This document shows, piece after piece, positions 27,268-35,795 of a stretch of DNA of 64,000 bases (position 1 is the stretch's first letter; each line of letters opens with the position of its first letter). The DNA is from Fen-1258 sp964441505. Lineage in GTDB: Bacteria; Bacteroidota; Ignavibacteria; Ignavibacteriales; Melioribacteraceae. The stretch is taken from assembly GCA_964441505.1 (NCBI GenBank), contig CAYTUV010000013.1, positions 1 through 64,000 of the forward strand. The letters are read 5' to 3'. Both the position numbers and the translations under genes were made by a program. The notes beneath the pieces were generated by a model, which saw nothing but the letters and a program-made list of their open reading frames with translations, did no database searches and was not told the origin of the DNA.

Positions 27268-28359
27268 CTAAATTATTTTTTTACCATCCGCACTATCAAA
27301 TAGATGGATTTTTTCAGAATCGAAGAATAATTCAAATTCTTTTCTTGAACGAAAATCCATTGTGGGCTTAACTCTTCCGGTAAACGGAATGCCTTCCAAA
27401 TTAAAATGTAAGTAAACATCACTTCCCATCTGCTCAACTAAATCTACTTCTACATTAATTTTATACCCGCCCTTAGATTCTATCCCGAATTCTTCAGGGC
27501 GGATTCCCAATGTAACATCCTTATCGATATACGGAATAAGTTTCTCTGAATTTTTTGGACTCAATTGAAATGAGATCAACTTTTCATTGCTTATAAAGGC
27601 AAGTCCGTTATCTTGAACAATTTTTCCGTCAATAAAATTAATAGCGGGACTTCCGATAAATCCGGCAACAAATTTATTAGCAGGATAATTATAGAGATTC
27701 ATTGGCACATCGACTTGCTGTACAATTCCATCTTTCAGAACGACAATCCTATCACCCATTGTCATAGCTTCTGTTTGATCGTGTGTAACATAGATTGTAG
27801 TTGCTTCAAGCCGTTGATGCAGGCGTGATATTTCGGCGCGCATTTGCACACGCAATTTTGCATCAAGATTACTTAACGGTTCGTCAAATAAAAACACTTT
27901 AGGTTTGCGCACTATAGCACGCCCCACTGCCACACGCTGACGCTGACCGCCCGAAAGCTGTTTTGGTTTTCTATCTAAGAGATGTCCCATATCTAAAATT
28001 TTGGCTGCATGGTTTACACGCTCTGTAATTTCCTTCTTACTAAATTTTCTCAATTTTAGACCGAAAGCCATGTTATCAAAAACCGTCATGTGTGGATAGA
28101 GTGCATAGTTCTGAAAAACCATTGCAATATCCCGGTCTTTCGATTGAACATTATTAACAAGTTTATCATCAATGAATATCTCTCCTTCAGAGATTTCTTC
28201 GAGACCTGCAATCATTCTCAGCGTTGTTGATTTTCCGCATCCGCTGGGACCTACAAGCACGACAAATTCTTTATCATTTATTTCAAGATCGACTTCATGA
28301 ACGACTCTATTTTTGCCGTCATAAACTTTTGAAACGTTGATCAATTTTACAGATGCCAT
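27268..28359 (-). CDS. Sugar ABC transporter ATP-binding protein (MsmX/UgpC/MalK type)
   Basis: About 363 residues. The start at 28359 is chosen over 28413 because AAAGGAGAAATA directly precedes it and family homology starts at MASVKLINVSKVYD. Walker A GPSGCGKST at 37-45, Q-loop VFQNYALYPHMT, signature LSGGQRQRVAVGRAI, Walker B VFLFDEPLSNLD and H-loop VTHDQTEAMT are intact. The C-terminal 120 residues are the TOBE regulatory domain of CUT1 ATPases. It powers import by the permeases encoded just upstream (78-bp gap). Confidence 0.93.
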   Translation of the reverse strand: MASVKLINVSKVYDGKNRVVHEVDLEINDKEFVVLVGPSGCGKSTTLRMIAGLEEISEGEIFIDDKLVNNVQSKDRDIAMVFQNYALYPHMTVFDNMAFGLKLRKFSKKEITERVNHAAKILDMGHLLDRKPKQLSGGQRQRVAVGRAIVRKPKVFLFDEPLSNLDAKLRVQMRAEISRLHQRLEATTIYVTHDQTEAMTMGDRIVVLKDGIVQQVDVPMNLYNYPANKFVAGFIGSPAINFIDGKIVQDNGLAFISNEKLISFQLSPKNSEKLIPYIDKDVTLGIRPEEFGIESKGGYKINVEVDLVEQMGSDVYLHFNLEGIPFTGRVKPTMDFRSRKEFELFFDSEKIHLFDSADGKKII

Positions 28360-28436
28360 TATTTCTCCTTTGGATTCTGAAGAATGTTCCGGTGAAGAAT
28401 CGATAAAAATCATCGGAACTCAAAACGACAATTATG

Positions 28437-29246
28437 TCATTCCTTAACACTCCCCATCATAATTCCTTTTATATAATATTTCTGCAGTGCAAGAAAGACA
28501 ATCAGAACCGGAACAATAGTTATTACGGAACCCGCCATCATTAATTCCGTATCTTGAACATGCTCGCTCATCATGTTTGCAAGAGCTACCGGCATTGTAT
28601 ACATGCTGGAATCTGTCATTACAATCAAAGGCCACAAAAAATCATTCCAAGTTCCCATAAAAGTAAATAACCCTAACGTAACAAGAATCGGTTTGCAGAG
28701 AGGAAGTATAACACGAAAGTATATTTGAAACTCAGTCGCTCCGTCCATCTTTGACGCTTCAATTAAACTATCCGGTATTGATAAAGCATATTGCCGAATT
28801 AAAAAAATTCCAAAGATGCTCGCCATACCCGGAACGATAATTGCGAAGTATGTGTTGATGAATCCCATGTTTTTAAGAATTAAAAATACCGAAAGCATTG
28901 TAACCTGTCCGGGAATTATCATCGAACTCAACAAAAATTTGAACAATCCTTTCTTACGGGCAAAGCGATACTTTGCGAACGCATAACCGGACATTGAATT
29001 GAGCAGCAACGAAAAGAAAGTTACACCAAGCGAAATCACCAAACTGTTGAATAAATATTTTGTAAGATTGAGCCGTGTGAACAAATTTTGGTAATGTGAA
29101 AAATCAAATTTATCGGGAAGGAGTTTTGGCGGATAAGTATTTGCAGCACCGGTTGACATAAATGATGCGGATATCATCCACAAAAAAGGAAGAAACGTCA
29201 TCACACCAAGTATAACGGCTATAGAAATAACTAAGTACTTTTTCAT
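28437..29246 (-). CDS. Sugar ABC transporter permease, MalG type
   Basis: 269 residues, six hydrophobic segments. The EAA loop (SLIEASKMDGATEFQIYFRVILPLCKP) is the ATPase contact of binding-protein-dependent permeases. Typical CUT1 MalG-like start (LGVMTFLPFLWMISASFM) and C-terminal KGIMMGSVKE. Cotranscribed with the MalF-type gene (4-bp gap). Confidence 0.92.
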   Translation of the reverse strand: MKKYLVISIAVILGVMTFLPFLWMISASFMSTGAANTYPPKLLPDKFDFSHYQNLFTRLNLTKYLFNSLVISLGVTFFSLLLNSMSGYAFAKYRFARKKGLFKFLLSSMIIPGQVTMLSVFLILKNMGFINTYFAIIVPGMASIFGIFLIRQYALSIPDSLIEASKMDGATEFQIYFRVILPLCKPILVTLGLFTFMGTWNDFLWPLIVMTDSSMYTMPVALANMMSEHVQDTELMMAGSVITIVPVLIVFLALQKYYIKGIMMGSVKE

Positions 29247-29250
29247 TTCA

Positions 29251-30129
29251 TCAATCCGTTTCTTTCTGAAGTTTAAATTGAATGACGGTACCGATCAGAA
29301 TTATTACAAACAATAAGAATGCAATGGCAGTGGAGTAACCAATATTCCACCAACGGAATCCTTCCTGATACATGTAAAGCACAATACTGAGAGTACTGTT
29401 AAGTGGTCCTCCCTGCGTCATCACATATGGTTCGGCAAAAAGCTGGAAGTATCCGATCATGGTAATTACTCCGATGAAAAGTGAAGTCGGGGCAAGCATC
29501 GGTACGGTTATACTTTTAAATTTCTGCCAAGCTGAGGCACCTTCGATGCTTGCAGCCTCATAAAGTTCTTCCGGAATGTTTTGCAATCCCGCGATAAAAA
29601 TTATCATATTGTAGCCGAAATTTTTCCAGACGGCTAAAAGAATAATTGCGGGCATCGAAAATGTCGGATCTCCAAGCCAATCAATTTGCCCGATTCCGAA
29701 AATGCTTAAAATGTAATTTAACAATCCGAAGCGTGGATGATAGATATATCTCCACACAATCGAAACTGCAACCAGCGTGGTAACTACAGGAAGAAAATAT
29801 ACTAAACGAAAAATGCCTTTGTACTTGATCAACTTCGAATTGAGCAATAAAGCCGCGCCGAGCGAAGTTGCAACCGAAAGAGGTCCGCCTACAATTACGA
29901 AGTAAAATGTATTTTTGATTGAAGTCCAGAAGAGCGGGTCGTTCAGAAGATTGAAATAATTTTTTAACCCCACAAAGCGCATATTACTTAAATTACCGAG
30001 CGCATAAATATCGAAATCTGTAAAGCTCATCAGGAAGGCAACGATTACGGGCAGGAAGAAGAAAGTGAAAATCACAATCAGAGACGGACCAAGAAAAAGT
30101 ATTACTGCGCTGAGTTTTGTTTTATTCAT
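29251..30129 (-). CDS. Sugar ABC transporter permease, MalF type
   Basis: 292 residues from the ATG at 30129, which overlaps the TGA of the binding-protein gene (ATGA). A longer reading from 30147 would overlap more and is not needed. Six transmembrane segments and the EAA loop (EELYEAASIEGASAWQKFKSITVPML). It pairs with the MalG-type permease to form the CUT1 channel. Confidence 0.92.
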   Translation of the reverse strand: MNKTKLSAVILFLGPSLIVIFTFFFLPVIVAFLMSFTDFDIYALGNLSNMRFVGLKNYFNLLNDPLFWTSIKNTFYFVIVGGPLSVATSLGAALLLNSKLIKYKGIFRLVYFLPVVTTLVAVSIVWRYIYHPRFGLLNYILSIFGIGQIDWLGDPTFSMPAIILLAVWKNFGYNMIIFIAGLQNIPEELYEAASIEGASAWQKFKSITVPMLAPTSLFIGVITMIGYFQLFAEPYVMTQGGPLNSTLSIVLYMYQEGFRWWNIGYSTAIAFLLFVIILIGTVIQFKLQKETD

Positions 30130-31421
30130 TTTCTGTCCATCATCCATCTTCTTTTTTCAAGAATGTCGTTAGCGTCTGTATCTAATTCTTTCAGCACTTC
30201 TACAATTGTTTTCTTTTTACGAGCTATCACCTCAGTTGTCTGCTGTATTTTTGAAAAAACAATCTGTTCCCACTCAGGCACCTTAGGCGTTGGTTTTGTT
30301 TTATGAAGCTGCGTATAGAATGCTTTCATAAATTTATTATTCACTAAAGAGGAATCTTCCCAAACTTTTTTTACAGCCGGCAGTGATGAAACAAGTTTGT
30401 AAAATTTCAGTTGAGTCTTGGCTTCAGAGATAAATTCAATAAATTTCCATGCTGCTTCTTTGTATTCGGATTTCGCATTCAAAGAAAGACTCGAACCTCC
30501 TGCCAAAGAGTATCCGGGATAATCGTTATCCGGAGAAGGCAAAGGTGCGGTCATCCATTTATTTTGTATCTCTTTCGGAAGCCGGTTCTGGAATTCGGTT
30601 ACATTCCACGGACCTGTTATATACAATGAAAAGAATCCTTCGCCGAAAGCCTGGAAAACATTCATAATTTGTTGCATATCCACCGGAGCTAATCCTTCAT
30701 GATAAAACTTAGCCAGATACTCAACAGCTTCTCTGAACTCTTTACCGGAAAAATTTCCATAACGGTTTTTGTTTTTAAGAAGTTCGGCATTATTCTGAAT
30801 TCCGAATAGAACAAAAGGAACCCATTCGTTTGTTGGAATGAAGAAAGAATAGCTGTTGAATTTTTGTTTTATCTTTTTAGATGCGTCATAAAGTTCAGCC
30901 CATGTGCGGGGAGAATTTTTGTAGCCTACGCTTTCAAGTATATCTGTCCGGTAGAACATAACGCGTGTATCAACGTACCAGGGAATTCCATAAACAGTCG
31001 TATCGATCATATTTGTTTCCCAGATACCAGAAAAATAGTTGAATGCTTTTACAACTGAAGATTTATTTATGTATGAGTTTAGGGGCTCTATGGACCCGAG
31101 AGATTCAAATTCCGGTATCCATGTATTGCCGAGCTGGAAGACATCAGGTAAAGTCTCCCCAGTAAACGCGGTGATAAGTTTTTCATGTGCGGCAATCCAG
31201 GCTATCTGTAAAACTTTTACTTTTATATTCGGATTCTTCTTTTCGAATTCAGGAATAAGTTTGGAGACCGTTTCCCCCTCGACACCCATAGCCCAAAAAT
31301 TAATTGTGATTTTTTTATCATTCTTTTGTGTGCAGTTCCAAAGCAAGAAGATAGAAGTAAGGAGTAAGAAACAAGGAGTAAGAAATAAGAAGTAAGCAGT
31401 TATTTTTTTGTTTGTGTTCAT
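30126..31421 (-). CDS. ABC transporter sugar-binding lipoprotein (family 1)
   Basis: 431 residues. N-terminal signal with lipobox-like FLLWNC (Cys30; Asn at -1 is uncommon). The mature protein has the SBP_bac_1 fold: ITINFWAMGVEGE, FEKKNPNIKVKV, LPDVFQLGNTWIPEF, YGIPWYVDTRVMFYRTDIL, WKFIEFI. It delivers oligosaccharide to the MalFG-type permeases. Position directly behind a GH144-like gene (1-bp gap) and ahead of the permeases suggests a beta-glucan oligosaccharide as ligand. Part of the signal peptide is encoded by a short direct repeat (see 31359-31385). Confidence 0.9.
   Translation of the reverse strand: MNTNKKITAYFLFLTPCFLLLTSIFLLWNCTQKNDKKITINFWAMGVEGETVSKLIPEFEKKNPNIKVKVLQIAWIAAHEKLITAFTGETLPDVFQLGNTWIPEFESLGSIEPLNSYINKSSVVKAFNYFSGIWETNMIDTTVYGIPWYVDTRVMFYRTDILESVGYKNSPRTWAELYDASKKIKQKFNSYSFFIPTNEWVPFVLFGIQNNAELLKNKNRYGNFSGKEFREAVEYLAKFYHEGLAPVDMQQIMNVFQAFGEGFFSLYITGPWNVTEFQNRLPKEIQNKWMTAPLPSPDNDYPGYSLAGGSSLSLNAKSEYKEAAWKFIEFISEAKTQLKFYKLVSSLPAVKKVWEDSSLVNNKFMKAFYTQLHKTKPTPKVPEWEQIVFSKIQQTTEVIARKKKTIVEVLKELDTDANDILEKRRWMMDRK
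31359..31385. repeat. Low-complexity direct repeat inside signal-peptide codons
   Basis: AAGGAGTAAGAAA occurs at 31359-31371 and again at 31373-31385, with related AGAAGTAA words on both sides (31353-31360 and 31388-31396). On the minus strand this encodes part of the hydrophobic core of the binding-protein signal peptide (FLTPCFLLLTSIFLL). Confidence 0.6.
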
Positions 31422-31422
31422 A

Positions 31423-33345
31423 TCATTTTTGCAAAACCATTTTGCCGGTGGCTGAATATTTTCCTGCGCTTATTCTATATAGATAGACTCCAGATGTTAG
31501 GCTTTTTCCTGCCGAAATTTTAGCCGTGTCGAATGTTATATTATGTTCGCCTGCGTCTTGTTTTTCATTTACAAGTGTTGCAACTTCTCTTCCGAGAGTA
31601 TCATACACTTTCAACTGCACATGATTTTGTTTTTCCAATTGATAACTGATAACAGTTGACGGATTAAAAGGATTCGGATAATTCCCTTTCAATATAAATT
31701 CCGTGGGAGTATTTTTTTGATCAGCAACATCTGATACGTCCGGCGAGAAGAAGAACGGTATTTTAGTAAGTGCAGCATTAACATCAGCATCCGCCATGAA
31801 GAGCTTCCACAGCAACTGAGAACGGTAGTTTTCTATCATACAAATTATTGGTCCTTGATCAATTGCAAGATAATCATCATTGAACCAAAACTTGCTTACA
31901 TTGAATGCATCCTTAAAACCAAAGTCTCCCCAAAGCGCATTGCCGTAAACTCTGTAAAAATGTTTGATTGCATTAAGAGCCAGATTTTCTTTTTCATAAA
32001 GGAAGTATGGCATCGAAGAGATAGCAGCTGTCGGTGCAATTGTTCCATTATCGTTTGAGCCGGGTTCATGCGCTAAATAGTCCACCCCAGGGATACTATT
32101 GCTGGCAGTTAATCCCCAGCTGTTTTCACCGTAACCGGCAAACTTTTTGGGATTCTCGATACAGTATGCGCGGTTGATCATTGTCTGATTGAAATTATGG
32201 ACAAAATAATTTGCATACCAATCTCTTTTACCTCGCGGATCAAATCCTAAAAAAGAATAATGAGTAAAGAAGAGCGGTCCGCCGTAATTTGTTCCTACTT
32301 GAAGTTGATAACCGTATATAGGTTGACCTGTATACTTAATACCTCCGTCAGTTCCCCATCCACTTTTATAATAAGCCGGCAAGATAGGATTAGTTGGTGA
32401 GGCAACTGCTAGGAAATAAGTGATCATAGTTTCGTTCCAACCGTGAAAAATAAAAGAGCCGCCTTCGGGAATATTAAATCCATAAGTTGGGGACCAATTC
32501 CAATACAAACCGGTTGAACCGCCTCTGTAAAAATCCCAATCAACTTCCTCCCAAATTTGTTTAATCGTATTTCTGATGAACACTTCATCGCTGCTTTGCC
32601 CGTTGAAATATTGCTTTGCAGCGAGAAGACCTTGAATCATGAATGAAGTCTCAACGATATCTCCACCATTCTGGTAATTCCCAAATTTCACTACTTTACC
32701 TGTAGTTCCGTTGAACCAATGAGGAAAGACACCATGAAATTTGTCGATCCTGTTTGCAAGAAAATCTACAATCTTTTTCATCCTTGCAACACCTTGATCT
32801 CGCGTGATGAATCCGCGTTCGATACCGACAAGTATTGCCATAACTCCAAATCCGCCGCCGCCGATTGTATTTGTAACATCACTTTCATTGGGCTGCCAGC
32901 GTTCGCGCGCAATACCTGAATTGAGATCGCCCCAATCCCAGAAATATCTAAACGTTGCGCGTTGAGTCATATCAAGGAATTCAGTATCGCTCATTTGATG
33001 AGTAGGAGTTGATACCTCGGCGCTCATAGTTGATTCGTTGCCAGAAAGATCGTAAGCGATGATTTTATATTTATTGGCAACTGAAGTATTGCCGATCCAT
33101 TCCGAAAAAAATGATCTGTATTTTTTTACGTTTGCCAAAAATTGATATGCTGAACCATTCCACTTGTAAATTTTATAACCGGCAAGATCGGTTTCTGTGT
33201 TCGGCTGCCAGATCAGATCAATGTGGGACTCATACGAAATTGACCCAAAATTTTGGGGAGTAGAAGGAGGTGTAATATCTTGTGCATGAACAAAACATGT
33301 TAGCAATAAGAGCGATGCGCAATACAACATTATCTTTTTTATCAT
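31423..33345 (-). CDS. GH144-like (PF10091 glycoamylase-type) enzyme with FN3 and T9SS sorting domain
   Basis: 640 residues. Signal peptide ends FVHAQ; FN3 domain at about 25-115 (PSTPQNFGSISY, LAGYKIYKW). The catalytic (alpha/alpha)6 domain at about 120-530 has FRYFWDWGD, GGGGFGVMAILVGIERGFITR, GLTASN and DQGPIICMIENYRS, matching the PF10091 family that includes GH144 endo-beta-1,2-glucanases. The tail is a T9SS sorting domain (YPNPFNPSTVISYQLEK ... SGVYLYRISAG ... KMVLQK). Predicted to be secreted and to cut beta-1,2-glucan or a related glucan. It overlaps the GH2 gene by 4 bp (ATGA) and is followed after 1 bp by the sugar-binding gene. Linkage specificity is inferred from family. Confidence 0.82.
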   Translation of the reverse strand: MIKKIMLYCASLLLLTCFVHAQDITPPSTPQNFGSISYESHIDLIWQPNTETDLAGYKIYKWNGSAYQFLANVKKYRSFFSEWIGNTSVANKYKIIAYDLSGNESTMSAEVSTPTHQMSDTEFLDMTQRATFRYFWDWGDLNSGIARERWQPNESDVTNTIGGGGFGVMAILVGIERGFITRDQGVARMKKIVDFLANRIDKFHGVFPHWFNGTTGKVVKFGNYQNGGDIVETSFMIQGLLAAKQYFNGQSSDEVFIRNTIKQIWEEVDWDFYRGGSTGLYWNWSPTYGFNIPEGGSFIFHGWNETMITYFLAVASPTNPILPAYYKSGWGTDGGIKYTGQPIYGYQLQVGTNYGGPLFFTHYSFLGFDPRGKRDWYANYFVHNFNQTMINRAYCIENPKKFAGYGENSWGLTASNSIPGVDYLAHEPGSNDNGTIAPTAAISSMPYFLYEKENLALNAIKHFYRVYGNALWGDFGFKDAFNVSKFWFNDDYLAIDQGPIICMIENYRSQLLWKLFMADADVNAALTKIPFFFSPDVSDVADQKNTPTEFILKGNYPNPFNPSTVISYQLEKQNHVQLKVYDTLGREVATLVNEKQDAGEHNITFDTAKISAGKSLTSGVYLYRISAGKYSATGKMVLQK

Positions 33346-35417
33346 TTTAATTGCCTCTCAATTTCGATCATAAAATCATTGATTGCTTTTGACTGTCTAT
33401 CAGTTATTAGAGCTAAGGTAATTTTGTGTTTTCCGGTTTTCATATTCATCGGTAACTTAATATGAATCGATTCATAATCAATAAAACGGATTGAATCAGC
33501 TTCAATTTTGCCAAGATTTATTTTGTGAATAAGTCTTCCATCCAGGTTGAAATCTAAAGAACAATTACGGTAACTGCGATTTAAATCGTTAATAATCCAA
33601 AGATCGATCAGCAGATTTTTACCTGCAAAATATTTTTTCTGCCGCGCACGGACCGATACATAAAGAGGCTGCATCACTTTCTGAAGAACGAAGAATCCTT
33701 TCTTTTTTCTATAATAGTAATCCACTACAGACCATGTAATTGAGGGCCAGCAGTCAATAAGCATAAACTGAAAGACTCCGTTTATTCCGTTAAATCTCTT
33801 GCGGCGGTAAAAATCAATTGCTGTCTTAATCAGATCCGCCTGATACCCCTGAGAATTTGCTATCAATTCTTTTATCGATTCGCCTTTTTCAACTCTGGCT
33901 ATTTGAAATGTCTGTTCATACTGAAAATTATGATACTTCCATTTAGCCCAGTCGGGTTTTTCTATTTCTTCCAGAGAAAGAAATTTTTTCAATGATGACA
34001 ACTGCGGAATTGCCTGTGCGCCGAATTCAGTAACAAGAGGACCCATCGGTGCTGCGGCATAATGTTCTTTATCACCCCAGTACCAGCCGTCGTATGCGTG
34101 TTCTTCGTAATTTGATGCGATGCGGATTACACGCGTTTTATCCTGGCCTTGAACTGCCCTTTTAAGTTTTCTGTCAAGAGTTTCAATCTGCTCTCCCGGC
34201 TCATTATGACAGCACCAGAATGCTATTGAAGGATGGTTATATTTCTGATTTACCATCACTTTGATCTGTTCAACGGCATTGACTGCAAATTCTTTTGAGT
34301 TGTCGTATGTCCATTGCAGAGGAAAATCCTGCCAAACCAAAATTCCATGCCGGTCACATTCATCATAATATTCTTTCCGATTGACATGGGCATGCATGCG
34401 CACAATATTTAAATTTGCCTCACGCATCAGAGAAACTTGCTTAAATATTTTCTCCGGTGATAAATCGCTCATAAACTGTGTTGGTATTACATTTGTCCCG
34501 CGTAAGAAAAGCCGTTTACCATTGAGATAAAATATTTGCTTATCATCCAGCTTAACTTTACGGATTCCGAAATTTGATTTATGCTCTCCAAAAATTTTAC
34601 CGGATATTTTCAAATCGTATAAATCCGGTCTTCCCAGATCCCAGCTCCACCACAATTCGGGATTATTTATTAGGAGGGATAATGTGAAATGACCCCTCTT
34701 CGGTTTAAGCTGAACATCGAATACATTTGTATGTTTTTTCTTTGAAGGAGATGTTAATACTATGCTTATCTTATCATTCAAAAGTTTTAACAAATTTGAC
34801 TTATAGCTGCAATCAATTTTTACCAGTGCACTCTTTTTGTTAAAATTGATTTTTGAACTCACTTTTACGTTTTCTATGAATAGATGATTGGTAATGTTTA
34901 ATAGAACATCATTCCAAATTCCACCGGTGTTTTGATCCTGCCCCCGTTCATAATCCCACCCGCCCGGTCTGCAATCGTGATGATTAAAAATTCCTTTAAT
35001 AAGTTTTTTCTTTAGAGGCCAAACGGTCTTCGGTTCTTCGAATGGTGATGTAACTTTCACAATCAATAAATTATCCGCACTGAGCAATCGACTGACATCA
35101 CAGTTAAACGATTGGAAATAACCTTCGTGCCCGCCAAGGAATTTTCCATTTAACCAGACATCAGAGAAATAATCTATACCTTTGAACTCAACTACGTTTA
35201 ATTTATCTGTAAACTGTGAAGCGTTAACTGAAAACTCTTTTATAAACCAGATTGATCCGTTGAAGTTATTTAATCCCGCAAGCTGCCAGTTGACCGGAAT
35301 ACTCATTTCGTCTTTTATCTTTCCCGACAAAAACATTTCATGAACGGATGTATAACTGAGTTTGCCGTCTTTGTCGGTTTTGTAAAACCAATTTCCGTTA
35401 AGAAGGATTTGTTTCAT
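33342..35417 (-). CDS. GH2 family glycosidase, cytoplasmic
   Basis: 691 residues, no signal peptide. Sugar-binding domain (WFIKEFSVN, VEFKGIDYFSDVWLNGKFLGGHEGY), Ig-like domain, and TIM barrel (LNGKRLFLRGTNVIPTQ, REANLNIVRMHAHV). Acid/base N405-E406 in WCCHNEP and nucleophile E464 in VTEFGAQ are present. The layout is that of beta-mannosidase-like GH2 enzymes, but substrate cannot be fixed. It overlaps by 4 bp both the truncated frame upstream and the GH144-like gene downstream, so translation is coupled. Being cytoplasmic next to an ABC importer, it probably trims imported oligosaccharides. Confidence 0.87.
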   Translation of the reverse strand: MKQILLNGNWFYKTDKDGKLSYTSVHEMFLSGKIKDEMSIPVNWQLAGLNNFNGSIWFIKEFSVNASQFTDKLNVVEFKGIDYFSDVWLNGKFLGGHEGYFQSFNCDVSRLLSADNLLIVKVTSPFEEPKTVWPLKKKLIKGIFNHHDCRPGGWDYERGQDQNTGGIWNDVLLNITNHLFIENVKVSSKINFNKKSALVKIDCSYKSNLLKLLNDKISIVLTSPSKKKHTNVFDVQLKPKRGHFTLSLLINNPELWWSWDLGRPDLYDLKISGKIFGEHKSNFGIRKVKLDDKQIFYLNGKRLFLRGTNVIPTQFMSDLSPEKIFKQVSLMREANLNIVRMHAHVNRKEYYDECDRHGILVWQDFPLQWTYDNSKEFAVNAVEQIKVMVNQKYNHPSIAFWCCHNEPGEQIETLDRKLKRAVQGQDKTRVIRIASNYEEHAYDGWYWGDKEHYAAAPMGPLVTEFGAQAIPQLSSLKKFLSLEEIEKPDWAKWKYHNFQYEQTFQIARVEKGESIKELIANSQGYQADLIKTAIDFYRRKRFNGINGVFQFMLIDCWPSITWSVVDYYYRKKKGFFVLQKVMQPLYVSVRARQKKYFAGKNLLIDLWIINDLNRSYRNCSLDFNLDGRLIHKINLGKIEADSIRFIDYESIHIKLPMNMKTGKHKITLALITDRQSKAINDFMIEIERQLK

Positions 35418-35659
35418 TGCTTTCCATTTATTTCAATACCATTCGATTTATAAATCTTCCAGCCGTCGGTTGTCTTGAATTCATCAAGAATATTTGACTG
35501 ACCGAACACCTGAACCGCTAGGGAAAGAAGAACAAGAATCGGTATCAAATATTTTTTGATATAATTTCCCAGACTTTGGATTGTTCTGTTTTGGGGAATG
35601 AACTTATTAATTAATTGCTGCTCTTCATTCATACAGATTCCAAAATTTTTGAACTCCAT
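35414..35659 (-). pseudogene. Truncated secreted-protein gene (N-terminal fragment)
   Basis: 81 codons. Cytoplasmic-looking residues precede a hydrophobic signal (YLIPILVLLSLAVQVFGQ), then only about 27 mature residues (SNILDEFKTTDGWKIYKSNG) before the stop. This start resembles the N-terminus of long secreted F5/8-type / carbohydrate-binding proteins of this lineage. The frame stops in an ATGA overlap with the GH2 start. I read it as the leftover 5' end of a larger gene deleted just before GH2, now kept perhaps as a coupling leader. A mobile element copy lies 25 bp upstream. Confidence 0.6.
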
Positions 35660-35684
35660 AAAAGATCCGGAGAAACGGAGTGTA

Positions 35685-35783
35685 GGGGGCTTCTAAAAAC
35701 TTCAAGAAATAATCTGCGTAAATCTATTTTATCCGTGTTTATCTGCGTTCTATTCATTTAAAAAATAGTTTTTAGAAGCCCCC
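35685..35783. mobile_element. MITE-like element, copy A
   Basis: 99 bp with perfect 17-bp terminal inverted repeats: GGGGGCTTCTAAAAACT at 35685-35701 and its complement at 35767-35783. TGTA flanks both sides exactly (35681-35684 and 35784-35787), as a target-site duplication would. The core (ATCTGCGTAAATC, ATCCGTGTTTATCTGCG) aligns with copy B at 39599-39694. No coding capacity. It lies between the GH144 lipoprotein stop and the truncated gene. Confidence 0.8.
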
Positions 35784-35795
35784 TGTAGTTAAATT

